Assembly: GCF_030150155.1 (NCBI RefSeq)
Contig: NZ_JASLGR010000034.1
Span: 1 to 64,000 of the forward strand
From: Nocardioides sp.
GTDB taxonomy: Bacteria > Actinomycetota > Actinomycetes > Propionibacteriales > Nocardioidaceae
Direction: 5' to 3'
Length of the DNA stretch: 64,000 bases
Part shown: positions 24,245 through 32,613 of the stretch, piece after piece
Position numbering within the stretch: the first letter of the stretch is position 1
Layout of the letters: each line of letters opens with the position of its first letter
Translations under genes and position numbers: made by a program
Notes under the pieces: model-generated
Database searches by the model: none
Seen by the model: the letters and a program-made list of their open reading frames with translations, nothing else
Told to the model about the DNA's origin: nothing

Positions 24245-24637
24245 TCAGCGCACGGGTAGCGGCTGCCCGAGGGCACGCACCGCGAAGGCGCTCCCAACCA
24301 GCGCAAGGACGGGCATCCCGAGGAGGCAGGTCGCGTACAGCAGGTCGCTTCCCGACTCGAACCCCGACGTGAGCGCCCACACCACCGTCAGCACAACGAA
24401 CGGCACCAGCGGGCGTCCCGCCGAGGAAGACCACTGCCGCGACGACCGGGTAGCGCAGAGCCAGGCGAGGACCGCGAGGGTCAGAGGAATCAGGCCGTCA
24501 ACCCATCCCTCGGCCGCCATGGCCGTGCCGTCGGACACGTCCTGCATCATCGGGATGAGGAACCACGCTGAGAAGCCTCCCAGGAGTGCCAGCAGGCCGA
24601 CGGTTGCCTGGCGGCGGAGCCGTGATGCGGTCGTCAT
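24245..24637 (-). CDS. Small integral membrane protein, unknown function
   Basis: A 130-residue protein with four predicted helices at about residues 11-30, 44-62, 74-92 and 100-120. No domain is recognised. The ATG at 24637 is supported by TAGGGT exactly six bases upstream on the minus strand (24649-24644), so the transcript is probably leaderless. It is divergent from the MNT/HEPN pair, whose direct-repeat operator begins about 68 bases away. Confidence 0.6.
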   Translation of the reverse strand: MTTASRLRRQATVGLLALLGGFSAWFLIPMMQDVSDGTAMAAEGWVDGLIPLTLAVLAWLCATRSSRQWSSSAGRPLVPFVVLTVVWALTSGFESGSDLLYATCLLGMPVLALVGSAFAVRALGQPLPVR

Positions 24638-24704
24638 GGGGCGACCCTAGCCATGATCAGTGGCGCCGACTGGCGAACAGGTCGATGAACACAGGGGAAC
24701 ATCG

Positions 24705-24739
24705 CGCCAATAATAGTTGACTCACGCCAATAATAGTTG
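24705..24739. repeat. Two 15-base direct repeats upstream of the MNT/HEPN pair
   Basis: CGCCAATAATAGTTG occurs at 24705-24719 and again at 24725-24739, a period of 20 bases. Each copy contains AATAAT, a good -10-like sequence, in an otherwise GC-rich region. The pair directly precedes a gene with an N-terminal winged helix, so it is a likely autoregulatory operator. Confidence 0.75.
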
Positions 24740-24748
24740 CACCTTTGG

Positions 24749-25375
24749 GTGGTGGACCTCTCCCTCCCGCTGACAACCGTCTCACCGACACTCGATGCCG
24801 GCGTGCTTCAGGTTCTGGCCGCCACCACCGCTGGCTGCACGGCTGCCAACGTTCATCAGCGCCTCGCGAAAGGGAGCAACGAAGGCGTCCGGAAGGTTCT
24901 CGCTCGACTGGTGCAGCAGGGGGTCGTCATCGCTGATAGGACTACTCGCTATCCGGTGTATCACCTGAACCGTGAGCACGTCGCTGTGCCGCATATTGAA
25001 GCGCTGAGCCGGGTCAGGGACGAGATTCTGGCCCGCATCCGCACTGAGGTCAGCACGTGGACGATCCAGCCGGCTCATTCCAGTCTGTTCGGTTCCTTTG
25101 CCCGGGGAGACGCCACCAGCGTCAGCGATATCGACCTGCTGATCGTTGAGCCCGAGTCGCCGGCCCCGCTGGGCGACGCCTGGCTCACACAACTCGACCG
25201 CCTCGGCGAACGCATCCGCGCATGGACCGGCAATGCCGCCCAGATCGTCGCCCTCGACACCACAACCTTGGGCGAGATGGCCCGGGACGCCGATCCGCTG
25301 GTCGCCTCATGGCTCTCCGAGAGCGTGCATCTCCAAGGCGAGCAGCTGTCTGGTCTGCTCAGGAGGTTGCGATGA
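24749..25375 (+). CDS. Minimal nucleotidyltransferase (MNT) with N-terminal winged helix, antitoxin candidate
   Basis: About 208 residues. The first 75 form an HTH/winged helix (LQVLAATTAGCTAANVHQRL, then EGVRKVLARLVQQGVVIADR and a YPVYHLN wing). The second part is a minimal nucleotidyltransferase with GSFARGDATSVSDIDLLIV at about residues 112-130, which contains the GS and the D-x-D metal ligands. In MNT-HEPN systems the MNT protein modifies and silences the HEPN toxin. The partner gene overlaps by ATGA. The GTG at 24749 is preferred over a TTG at 24737, which lies inside the direct repeat. The fused wHTH suggests the protein also represses its own promoter. Confidence 0.78.
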   Translation: MVDLSLPLTTVSPTLDAGVLQVLAATTAGCTAANVHQRLAKGSNEGVRKVLARLVQQGVVIADRTTRYPVYHLNREHVAVPHIEALSRVRDEILARIRTEVSTWTIQPAHSSLFGSFARGDATSVSDIDLLIVEPESPAPLGDAWLTQLDRLGERIRAWTGNAAQIVALDTTTLGEMARDADPLVASWLSESVHLQGEQLSGLLRRLR

Positions 25376-25776
25376 GTCCACGCGCCTCGGGCCGCGTGGT
25401 GGCGTGCACTCCTGCGGAGGGTCGTTCGCGCCGCGACCAGGCCCGGGCCTTCCTCGAGGTCGCAGAACTGGTGCTCACCGAGGACCGCCGCGAGGCCCAC
25501 GTCGCCGCCGCGCTCGCCGTCCTGGCAGGAATCGCTGCTACCGACGCGATCTGCGGCCTCACCCTCGGACGGTGGAGTCGCGGCCAGGATCACGCTCAAG
25601 CAGCGACCCTGCTGGGAGACGTGGCCCTGCGCGACCAGACCTTGCCAGGCAAGCTCCGGCGCTTGCTCGCCGAAAAGGATGCAGCCCACTACTCCGCGAA
25701 TCTCATCACACCAGAGAAGGCGAAAACGATGGTGCGCTACGCGACCGCACTCCTAGGGGAAGCCGACGCGCTTTAA
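25372..25776 (+). CDS. HEPN-like protein, toxin candidate of the MNT/HEPN pair
   Basis: A 134-residue all-helical protein. The first helix region is RRDQARAFLEVAELVLTEDR, then HVAAALAVLAGIAATDAICGL, and the last carries KDAAHYSANLITPEKAKTMV. The alternation of helices and an H-Y-S motif after an Arg-rich helix fit the HEPN superfamily, although the canonical RxxxxH spacing is not exact (Arg is nine residues before the His). Directly coupled (ATGA) to an MNT gene, it is best read as the RNase-like toxin of a two-gene system. The assignment rests on context plus helix pattern, so it is moderate. Confidence 0.65.
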   Translation: MSPRASGRVVACTPAEGRSRRDQARAFLEVAELVLTEDRREAHVAAALAVLAGIAATDAICGLTLGRWSRGQDHAQAATLLGDVALRDQTLPGKLRRLLAEKDAAHYSANLITPEKAKTMVRYATALLGEADAL

Positions 25777-25838
25777 CCCGTCCCGACGCACGTCGAGACG
25801 TGGCTGCCGACGCTTGATGCAGCTCCACCGCGTGCGAC

Positions 25839-27431
25839 TTACCTGCCGCCGGGGTTGGCCACGACCAGGCGGGTTCCCGTGGGCGCCAGGGCGGGCGTCA
25901 GCACGTGGGACCCGATCGGGGCGTACGGCTCGAGCACGGCGTACCAGTTCTCGAGATCGTGACGATCGCCGAGCGCGACCGAGATCGGATAGGCGCCGTC
26001 AGGTGTTCCCTGTGGGACCACGAAGCTCACCCGCCACACGCCCTTGCGGGCAGTACCGCTGGTCAACGTCAGCATCGGGATCCATGGGCGACCAGGCAGG
26101 TCGACGGAGAAGAAGACCTCCGTGACGGCGCGGTCGTCGGCCGCGGTGACCTCCACTGTGACCACAGGCGCTCGGTCCACCGTGTCGACGGTGGCGGGGC
26201 TCAGCCGTACCGAGATCAGCGAGGGAGGGGCGACGTCGGACGGACCCCCGATGACATCGAAGCCGCCTTTGCCATGCGCAAGCTGGCGCGCCCACGGACG
26301 AAGGGTCTCAGGCACCACCGCGAACGATTCCGGGCCATACCACTGTTGATAGCCGTCGACCTTGACCGGGTTCTCCACCGTCAGCATGACGTTCCACCGA
26401 CCGCTTTCCGCACCACGCGGAACGACCACGGTGTGGCGCCAGATCGACTTCTTCGCGGTCCCTCTGACCTTCTCCAAGGTCATGTTCGCGCCGCTGTACA
26501 CATAGGCGCCCCCGTTGGCCCGGCCGGGTTGCATCAGGTTCGCCACGATCAACCCCGGCCCGGCTGCGTCGTCGGTCACGGTGGCGGTGATCTCCAGTGC
26601 CTGCGACGCCGAGCGCACATCGACCGACCCACGACTCAGGGTGATCGAGCTGACCACCGGATCGGCGCGGTCGACGACCGAGTTGCGTACGACGAACATC
26701 CGGGACCGCACCACCTCGGTCTCCCGGCCGACACGGTCCTTGACCCGAACTGTGGCGTCGCGCGGGCCGGGCTGCACGAAGCGGTCGATCCGGAGCCGTA
26801 GCGCCCAGACTCCGTTGCGGGGCGTGCCGGCCACCAGACGTGCATAGCGCGTGTCATTGACCTGAACCGAAGCAACACCGGTGTCATCGCGGATCGCCAC
26901 GCGCACGACCACCTCCTTGCGAGCGCGACTCACGTTGACGACACGCTTGTTGACAGTGACGCTGCCGATCACTGGGGCAGCGTTGTCCTTGGCGCAGCGC
27001 AGATACCGTTCTCCCCGCAGGTGCGGGACGTCGCAGAGGTTGAACCCAGGGCCGCCGTCGACCACGTCCACCCCGTCATCGCCGCTCACGGTGTCGTCCC
27101 CGGCCTGACCCAGGACGACGTCCGCGCCGCTTCCGCCGATGAGCCGGTCAGCCCCCGGCCCGCCCTCGATCCGGTCGTCGCCGGCTCCGCCGTCGATCAG
27201 GTCGTTACCGCCGCGCCCCTTGATCACGTCGTTCCCACCGAGGCCGCAGATGACGTCACGCTTCCGAGTGCCGATCAAGGTGTCGTTGCCCGAGGTGCCG
27301 ACGATCGTGCAGCGCTCGCCGTTCGACGCCCGCACCGCCGCCTGCGCAGGTAGCGGTTCGGCCACAGCGGTCAGGGCGCCGAGGGCGAGGACGAGGGCGA
27401 GAAGCCTCGACGTGGGGCGAAGGAGCTGCAT
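25839..27431 (-). CDS. Secreted RTX-repeat (hemolysin-type calcium-binding) protein
   Basis: A 530-residue exported protein with a signal peptide at about residues 1-32 (LLRPTSRLLALVLALGALTAV, then PAQAAV). Residues about 45-130 hold seven or more GGxGxDxI-type repeats, such as GLGGNDVIKG, GRGGNDLIDG, GAGDDRIEG and GPGADRLIGG, which bind calcium in a parallel beta-roll. The remaining 390 residues are three or more beta-sandwich-like segments, each with a VTxDDxA or TDDAAGPG feature and a conserved GVWxLR or KGVWRVSF strand. No catalytic motif is visible. It is likely an adhesin-like or cell-surface protein. Short GC-rich gaps flank it; the ATG follows a weak GGGA. Confidence 0.8.
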   Translation of the reverse strand: MQLLRPTSRLLALVLALGALTAVAEPLPAQAAVRASNGERCTIVGTSGNDTLIGTRKRDVICGLGGNDVIKGRGGNDLIDGGAGDDRIEGGPGADRLIGGSGADVVLGQAGDDTVSGDDGVDVVDGGPGFNLCDVPHLRGERYLRCAKDNAAPVIGSVTVNKRVVNVSRARKEVVVRVAIRDDTGVASVQVNDTRYARLVAGTPRNGVWALRLRIDRFVQPGPRDATVRVKDRVGRETEVVRSRMFVVRNSVVDRADPVVSSITLSRGSVDVRSASQALEITATVTDDAAGPGLIVANLMQPGRANGGAYVYSGANMTLEKVRGTAKKSIWRHTVVVPRGAESGRWNVMLTVENPVKVDGYQQWYGPESFAVVPETLRPWARQLAHGKGGFDVIGGPSDVAPPSLISVRLSPATVDTVDRAPVVTVEVTAADDRAVTEVFFSVDLPGRPWIPMLTLTSGTARKGVWRVSFVVPQGTPDGAYPISVALGDRHDLENWYAVLEPYAPIGSHVLTPALAPTGTRLVVANPGGR

Positions 27432-27660
27432 GGTGATCCCGTCACTAGTTGAGGCGAGCGGGTGTCACCTTAGGGCAGTGCCTGCGCCGAGGTGAGGCAG
27501 TTACCCTCACTGCCCCACGGCTGTCTCCGCGGGCCGGATGTGCCAGACCAAGGTGACGTGCACCTGTACGAGCGCAGGACCCAGCGCGCGACACCGGCCA
27601 GGAGCGCCGAATCCACCTTCACCCCACCCGAATGGGCGGCTAGGGAAACCCCAAACTCGA

Positions 27661-27666
27661 TACCCT
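27661..27666 (+). promoter_or_regulatory. Leaderless -10 element
   Basis: TACCCT lies six bases before the ATG at 27673, identifying a probable leaderless transcript for the small hypothetical gene. Confidence 0.55.
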
Positions 27667-27672
27667 GGACGA

Positions 27673-27969
27673 ATGCGCCACGCAGCCGCCTGGGCTCGCC
27701 AAGCACAGGCCGAATTGGGCGTCCTGCTGAACGACTGGGATCCCCTCGACGTGCTTTCTCCCAGGGATGTCGACGATCTACCAGGACTCGTCGATGAGTA
27801 CGACGGCCTCCGCGACAGGCTCCTCTCACGCCTCCTCCGGGGTGCCAAGCAACAAGACATCGCTGCGTTCCTGACGGCCGACCTTGCCGCCCACTTCGGC
27901 ATCGCTCATCCCCACGTCCCTCCCAGCGTCGTCGCTCGGCTCTTTGAATGGTGGGAGTCAGTCACGTGA
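27673..27969 (+). CDS. Hypothetical protein, 98 residues
   Basis: An acidic, mostly helical cytoplasmic protein (RHAAAWARQAQAELGVLLNDWDPL at the start, DEYDGLRDRLLSRLLRGA in the middle, ending FEWWESVT). The NDWDPLDVLSPRDVDDLPG loop recalls small immunity or DUF1871-like proteins, but I cannot place it in a family with confidence. The ATG at 27673 is preferred to a longer reading because a leaderless -10 box sits exactly six bases before it. It stands alone between the RTX gene and the XRE-ImmA gene. Confidence 0.55.
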   Translation: MRHAAAWARQAQAELGVLLNDWDPLDVLSPRDVDDLPGLVDEYDGLRDRLLSRLLRGAKQQDIAAFLTADLAAHFGIAHPHVPPSVVARLFEWWESVT

Positions 27970-28156
27970 GCAGCGTGAACGGGGAAGGCCCGCGCCATGA
28001 CGCATTCGGCCAGGTGTGGCCGACACCAGTTCGCGCAGCAGCCCTGCCTGGCCCGGTGCTCAGTTCAAAGCTTGGGTCCTTGCTGAGTTCGTCGTGACAG
28101 CAGTGCGAACAGGTCATGACTGTGCTGGGCGCGCGCAGGCGCGTAGCGAGATGGGC

Positions 28157-29188
28157 TCACGCGCTCATCGGCACCAGATTTCGTACGAACTCCCGTACGT
28201 CCCGTGCGTCCAGGTTGAGGTCGCTGGCAGCGTCCTTGATCGTCAGCCGCGCCGCCTGGCCGTACATGACCTTTCGCAGCAGCTGCGACGTTTCCGGCAC
28301 GATGCCGCCCGGCTCGGTGCTGCGGTAGCCCTGCTCGGACAAGGAGATGCACATCGAGCGGTACTGCCACGGCGTGAGCAGTTCCAGCTCCCGCAGCCGG
28401 TGCGTCATCGCCATCGCCGATACCTTCCAGAACGACCGTGACGCCAAGATCCGGTCCTGACTGGCTCCTCGCATCGACTGGGTAAGCACGGCGCTGCGAG
28501 GCATCAGGAAGCTGGCAGCGAACGCGTTCGCCTCGGCCTCCCGAACCTTCGAGGTGCTCGGGTCCATCTCGTCGTCTCCGTGCAACACCAAGTGCCCCAA
28601 CTCGTGCGCTGCATCGAAGCGCTGACGCTCCGCTGACTTGGCGGTGTTGAGGAAGACGAACGGAACGGCGTCACGCCAGAAGCAGAAGGCATCGATGTCG
28701 CTGTACTCGTGGCGAAGCGCCGCGACCCGCACGCCCTTCGACTCCAGGAGATGGAGCAAGTTGGCGATCGGACGGTCGCCCAGGTTCCAGCGGTGACGGA
28801 CGAGATCAGCGGCCTGTTCAGGATCCAGCTTGTCGAGAGATGGGATATCGGGATCGGGCAGCTTGAACCGTTCCTCGATGGCATCGAAGAAGGCGAGGGT
28901 CAACGTGGCATTGGCGAGCACTGCGTCACGACGGGTCGCCGTCGTCTTGCTGAGCTTCCGGAAGCTAGCTGCCGCTACCGGCACGGGTTCGATCGAGTCG
29001 CCCTCGAAGAAGGGCCGGGGAACTGACAGCGCGGCGGCAAGCCTGGCCAGGCTCTCTTCGCTGGGCGGCTGCCGGTCGTTCTCGTAGTTGGTGAGCGAGC
29101 GCAGCGAGACGCCGCTCTCCTCAGCGAGCTTCGTGAGCGTCAGTCCAAGTCGTAGGCGCGCCAAACGCAGGCGAGATGAGTTGAACAT
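28157..29188 (-). CDS. XRE regulator with ImmA/IrrE metallopeptidase domain
   Basis: A 343-residue two-domain regulator. The N-terminal XRE helix-turn-helix spans residues about 5-62 (LTLTKLAEESGVSLRSLTNY). An ImmA/IrrE (COG2856, DUF955) zinc peptidase follows, with HExxH in FDAAHELGHLVLHGDDE at about residue 193 and the downstream EAEANAFAASFLMPR motif. The C-terminus of about 90 residues is probably a further helical domain. Proteins of this class regulate mobile elements or stress genes by cleaving a repressor, or act as antitoxin-like regulators. It is the second gene after the hypothetical at 29219, with 30 bases between, and probably binds the nested dyad upstream of that gene. Confidence 0.87.
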   Translation of the reverse strand: MFNSSRLRLARLRLGLTLTKLAEESGVSLRSLTNYENDRQPPSEESLARLAAALSVPRPFFEGDSIEPVPVAAASFRKLSKTTATRRDAVLANATLTLAFFDAIEERFKLPDPDIPSLDKLDPEQAADLVRHRWNLGDRPIANLLHLLESKGVRVAALRHEYSDIDAFCFWRDAVPFVFLNTAKSAERQRFDAAHELGHLVLHGDDEMDPSTSKVREAEANAFAASFLMPRSAVLTQSMRGASQDRILASRSFWKVSAMAMTHRLRELELLTPWQYRSMCISLSEQGYRSTEPGGIVPETSQLLRKVMYGQAARLTIKDAASDLNLDARDVREFVRNLVPMSA

Positions 29189-29218
29189 GTTGAGGTATCG
29201 GGAGGTCGGGCGACGGGG

Positions 29219-29884
29219 TCAGCGAGGCTCGACGGGAACGTCGACGTGGCCGTCACCATCGTCGGGCTGATCGAAGACCGACAGATCGCCGTCCAGTTCG
29301 AGGAAGGGCAGCGGGATACGCTCGGCCCAGCCGTTGACGATGCCACTGTTGGACATCTCGCCCGGACGGGAGAACTCCAGGTGCAGCCCGCGGTCGGTGC
29401 GCTCGTGCAGCAGGAACCACAGGTTGGCGCCCAGGGCTGCCTCGACCAGCTCGGACTCGGTGACGAAGTTCTCATCGTCCTCGAAGAGGCTGATCGTGCC
29501 GTCGTCGACGTGGGCCAGGGACTTGCGAGTCGACTTACCTTTGCGGTTGGTGTGCGGCTGGACGTGGAGTCCGGCCAGCTGGCCGACGCCGGTCGCCGAG
29601 GCGATTGTGAAGGAGATCAGGTGTTCAGGGTGGAGGAGCCGCAGCTGTCCCTCGACGTAGACCTCGCGCCAACCGGCGCTCGCGTACATCTGGGAGAGGT
29701 TCTCCATGCCGTCGAGGTAGATGTCGGTGCCGCGAGCAGAACGCGGCGCATGGGCGGTGCGGTTGTTGGCACGCGAGGCACCCGGCCGCATGGCGGTGTG
29801 GATGTCCGCCGACGACAGACCAAAGGCGGCTAGGCGCGCCTCGGGATCCGGTTGTGAGTCCGGCGCGTTTCGGTTGATGGCCAC
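29219..29884 (-). CDS. Hypothetical partner of the XRE-ImmA regulator
   Basis: A 221-residue cytoplasmic protein without recognised domains. The N-terminus is loop-like and polar, with a LSSADIHTAMRPGA helix. The middle has GTDIYLDGMENLSQMYASAGWREVYVEGQLRL, and the C-terminus is acidic (DDGDGHVDVPVEPR). Upstream of an XRE-ImmA gene, it may be the effector or toxin of a regulated pair. The GTG at 29884 is preferred because GGAAGGGGAAG precedes it and because the GTG at 29923 falls inside the symmetrical operator. No close family is known to me. Confidence 0.55.
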   Translation of the reverse strand: MAINRNAPDSQPDPEARLAAFGLSSADIHTAMRPGASRANNRTAHAPRSARGTDIYLDGMENLSQMYASAGWREVYVEGQLRLLHPEHLISFTIASATGVGQLAGLHVQPHTNRKGKSTRKSLAHVDDGTISLFEDDENFVTESELVEAALGANLWFLLHERTDRGLHLEFSRPGEMSNSGIVNGWAERIPLPFLELDGDLSVFDQPDDGDGHVDVPVEPR

Positions 29885-29903
29885 GAACTTCCCCTTCCGA
29901 CGA

Positions 29904-29947
29904 GTTGCGCGAAATGCTACCACGATTGTGGTGCGATCTGGCGCAAC
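29904..29947. promoter_or_regulatory. Nested symmetrical operator of the XRE-ImmA operon
   Basis: Two inverted repeats share one centre. GTTGCGC at 29904-29910 pairs with GCGCAAC at 29941-29947, and ACCAC at 29919-29923 pairs with GTGGT at 29928-29932. Spacings are eight, four and eight bases. It ends 20 bases upstream of the chosen start of the first gene and is a probable autoregulatory site. Confidence 0.7.
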
Positions 29948-30480
29948 CCGCTGGCCTCCCGTCTACCGGATCAGTGCTGGAGAACGCGGCCGGTCACAGG
30001 CAACAGTCTGCGCCGAGGAACCCACAGCGTCCCGATCCCGTGCCGACTCCCACCGACGCCGTGGCGCCTTCAAGACAAATCGGCTCGCCGCCCCTGCTCG
30101 GAGTGGGGTTCGCCGCCGGATTCGCAGCATCGGACGAACGAGGAATGTAGTTGACGACGACGATGACTTCATCGTGGTCAAGGGCAAGGGTCTACTGCAC
30201 ACGCGGGTGGCACTTGCCCGCCCCATAGCGGGCGGAGTGAAGCGCCCCAGTCTCACCCAACACTCGACCTAGCGGCCACCACGGCGACCTGCCACAACCC
30301 CTCGAACTTCTTGGTGATGGGTAACCACGTCCCGAGAGGCGCGTGGCACCCGGGGGCAATGCCTTGAGTGCCCTGAAACGGCCCACCACTCCGGAGGCAG
30401 CTGACGCTATTAGCCGAACGGGCCGAGGTACTTTCGGGGACGTGCGCTTGCTGTCGGGGCGTCGTGGGATGCTCGCCTCC
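29948..30480. other. Intergenic stretch without a supported gene
   Basis: This 533-base stretch between the operator and the DUF2185 gene is lower in GC than its surroundings, and its open frames have shadow composition. It contains a short hairpin (GCCCGC and GCGGGC around 30211-30228). GATGCT at 30468-30473 may be a -10 box for the gene that begins at 30481. I see no protein or RNA gene that I can support. Confidence 0.4.
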
Positions 30481-31113
30481 GTGAGCATCCTGCGACGACG
30501 CAAGCAGCGCCCAGTCGACTTCGTACTCGGCGACGCCGAACTACGGCATGCCGAGGCCCCCAGGAGTTTCTTCATCCCGTCTGAGGTTGAACGCCGCTCA
30601 CTCCACGTCGGCGACCTCGCGAAGTTGATGTTCGAAGTCGTCGATCCCGCCGACGACATGCCCTCAGCTGAGCGCATGTGGGTCGAGGTGACCGAGGTTG
30701 TTGACGGAGCGTACGTAGGACATCTCGCCAACGAGCCAACCGTCATCACCACCGTTGCCCACGGTGACCTGGTCCGCTTCGGGCCCGAGCACATCATCCA
30801 GGTTCCCGGGGACTGGGATCTCCTGGACAAGCGGGCCTTCGTCAGTCTCCGCTCGCACGCCGACGACCTGCGCCCGGGCTACGTCTACCGCGAGGCCCCC
30901 GACGATGAGGGCGACTCAGGCTGGCGGGCGCTGGTCGGCGACGAGACCGACGAGGAGACCAACGACCCCCACAACATCCTCATCCAGCCACTCGGGTTCC
31001 TGCTCGACCGATGGCCCGAGCTCCGGCCGCTTCTCGAATCCGAACCCGACCACGGAGCCTGGGAGTGGGACAACGAGGCCGGCCTCTACATCGACGTGAC
31101 GACGGAGGAGTAG
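30481..31113 (+). CDS. DUF2185 domain protein, immunity-like
   Basis: A 210-residue cytoplasmic acidic protein. Residues about 15-115 (VDFVLGDAELRHAEAPRSFF, ERMWVEVTEVVDGAYVGHLA) resemble the DUF2314/DUF2185-associated part. Residues about 135-205 carry the DUF2185 pattern: GYVYREAPDDEGDSGWRALV, then GDETDEETNDPHN. DUF2185 is an immunity-protein family (Imm33-like) in polymorphic-toxin systems, but no partner toxin gene is seen here. The GTG at 30481 is chosen because GATGCT lies seven bases upstream (leaderless). An ATG at 30469 in frame is an alternative. Confidence 0.65.
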   Translation: MSILRRRKQRPVDFVLGDAELRHAEAPRSFFIPSEVERRSLHVGDLAKLMFEVVDPADDMPSAERMWVEVTEVVDGAYVGHLANEPTVITTVAHGDLVRFGPEHIIQVPGDWDLLDKRAFVSLRSHADDLRPGYVYREAPDDEGDSGWRALVGDETDEETNDPHNILIQPLGFLLDRWPELRPLLESEPDHGAWEWDNEAGLYIDVTTEE

Positions 31114-31124
31114 ACCTCTTCCGA

Positions 31125-31320
31125 CGCCGCAGCCGACGCTGTCGCGTACGGACCCCGGGCGGCACGTGTCGGGGCGAAGACGTGAGGGTTGCGACGGATC
31201 GTCTTCGCGGTGTTGCCAGCGACGGCTTCGACGACCTCCGCAGACTCCTCAACCAGGAGCGTTGGCCACCGCCTCGTGCGTCTGAGCAGGCTTTCGATGC
31301 GCGGCGCTCGCACATGGTGC
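31125..31320 (-). pseudogene. Decayed partial copy of mazG
   Basis: On the minus strand this stretch translates, with interruptions, to pieces of the intact MazG encoded at 33843-34292: LVEESAEVVEAVAG, TAKTIRRNPHVFAP and GPYAT match LVEESAEVVEAIAE, TAKMIRRNPHVFDP and GPYTI. The nucleotide match is obvious, for example CGTGAGGGTTGCGACGGATC against CGTGAGGATTGCGGCGGATC. About 43 codons between the two blocks are missing and no full reading frame remains. It is in the same orientation as the intact gene, so the two copies bracket a 2.5 kb segment. Confidence 0.8.
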
Positions 31321-31371
31321 CCACCAACGTCGGGACCTCGACGGCGCTTGGTCGATGCCGACGATGTACGG

Positions 31372-32031
31372 CTAGAACTCAACGCTCTCGACGACGGACC
31401 GGACAACGGAGGGGGTCCGTCCCACCACCAGGGCAACTTCGTCGCACGATGGACACGCGAGCGCGTCAACATACCTCGAGCTCAGACCCATCAGGGGCCC
31501 ACCCGACAGTCGACGTACTGCGTGACCTCCGACGCTTCTCCACTCCTGAGTCTGGCTCACCCACGAGCCTCCCAATGGAGCCTCGTCCGAGTACTTGGAC
31601 ACGAAGACGGTAGTGAAGTCACGGGACGCGGCCATCAAGCACGACTGATCCAGGTGCGTCACGCGAACCACGACATCCTCCGAGCTGCTCAACTCGGAGC
31701 AACTCGACACGCTGATCGTCGGCCATCCCGACGTCGCCGCGAACCTCATGAGACCACTCTCGTCTTTAACGACCGGCGTGCCTGACGCCGCAATCTCAGC
31801 ACGCTGACCAGACACAGTTGATTTTGAATTCATGCGAAAACCGACGACGGCCATGCAAACGACAAATCCGACGACCAGGACCGCCGCAGCAAAGGAGCGG
31901 ACATCAATATTCCGGACGCCACCGGGCCGAGCATCCGAGCCGTGCGGCAAACTATTCGTCCCGCGATAACCTGGAGCAAACTCCGACAGCCTCAAGAGCG
32001 CATCCCTGACGACTTCCTCGTCTCGCCTCAC
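31372..32031 (-). CDS. Single-pass membrane protein coupled to a sigma factor (anti-sigma candidate)
   Basis: A 219-residue protein with a cytoplasmic N-terminus of about 43 residues, one membrane helix at about residues 46-66 (SFAAAVLVVGFVVCMAVVGF) and an exported C-terminal part with four cysteines (SSCSEL, DQSCLM and ACPSC). Its GTG start overlaps the sigma stop by four bases (GTGA). A membrane protein directly downstream of a sigma factor with this topology is often its anti-sigma factor; no ZAS motif is present, so this is inference. The region is visibly lower in GC than housekeeping parts of the window. Confidence 0.6.
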   Translation of the reverse strand: MRRDEEVVRDALLRLSEFAPGYRGTNSLPHGSDARPGGVRNIDVRSFAAAVLVVGFVVCMAVVGFRMNSKSTVSGQRAEIAASGTPVVKDESGLMRFAATSGWPTISVSSCSELSSSEDVVVRVTHLDQSCLMAASRDFTTVFVSKYSDEAPLGGSWVSQTQEWRSVGGHAVRRLSGGPLMGLSSRYVDALACPSCDEVALVVGRTPSVVRSVVESVEF

Positions 32032-32552
32032 TTGCCCCTCCCCCCATCCTGGCGGTCGCCGAAGCCAGAGCTTTGCAACGCACGCCTCAGCCGCGGAAGT
32101 GCCCTGAATATGAGACTTCGTACCGTCGACCTGGCAACACCCAGGACCTCAGCGATCTCCGCGTCTTCGTAACCTTCGTAGTACCGAAGCACCACACATG
32201 CCCGCTCGCGCGGCCGGAGCCCAGAAAAGGCTCGAATCAAGGCATCGCGATCAGAGTAGCGCGATTCTTCCGAAACCGATATTTCGCCATCCGCGAACAC
32301 AAGGCGTCGAATTCGCAGCATCCGGTCACGACGACGGCGCGAATCAAGAAACTCATTGACGATCGTCTTCTTGGCGTACCCGAACGGATTCTCCGCCTCC
32401 GCGATTCCAGGCGAGGCAAGAAGACGAACCAAGGATCCCTGAAGCAGGTCTTCGGCTTCCGCCGGCGCCAAGACGTAGGCGACGCGCATCAGTTCATGAC
32501 CACGTTGGGCCAACAACTCCGCGACCACGTCCGCAGGCACCCGCGCCGTCAC
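32028..32552 (-). CDS. SigE-family RNA polymerase sigma factor
   Basis: A 174-residue sigma factor. Region 2 covers about residues 15-80 (HELMRVAYVLAPAEAEDLLQ, then GYAKKTIVNEFLDSRRRRD). Region 4 covers about 112-165 (LRPRERACVVLRYYEGYEDA, then LGVARSTVRSLIFRALPRL). TAGGGT at 32564-32559 touches the ATG at 32558 and is exactly six bases before the GTG at 32552, so I place the start at the GTG and read the gene as leaderless with its own promoter. It is coupled to the membrane protein behind it. It may control the upstream peptide operon. Confidence 0.82.
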   Translation of the reverse strand: MTARVPADVVAELLAQRGHELMRVAYVLAPAEAEDLLQGSLVRLLASPGIAEAENPFGYAKKTIVNEFLDSRRRRDRMLRIRRLVFADGEISVSEESRYSDRDALIRAFSGLRPRERACVVLRYYEGYEDAEIAEVLGVARSTVRSLIFRALPRLRRALQSSGFGDRQDGGRGK

Positions 32553-32613
32553 ATTCATACCCTACAGACGCACCGCGACGTGTCTCTGTTGCGACAACGA
32601 GGAAGTTTCTTCT

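Noticed and set aside
29948..30480. Small protein gene or RNA gene in the gap
   Set aside because: Open frames have shadow composition, no ribosome site supports a start, and the one short hairpin is not enough to call an RNA.
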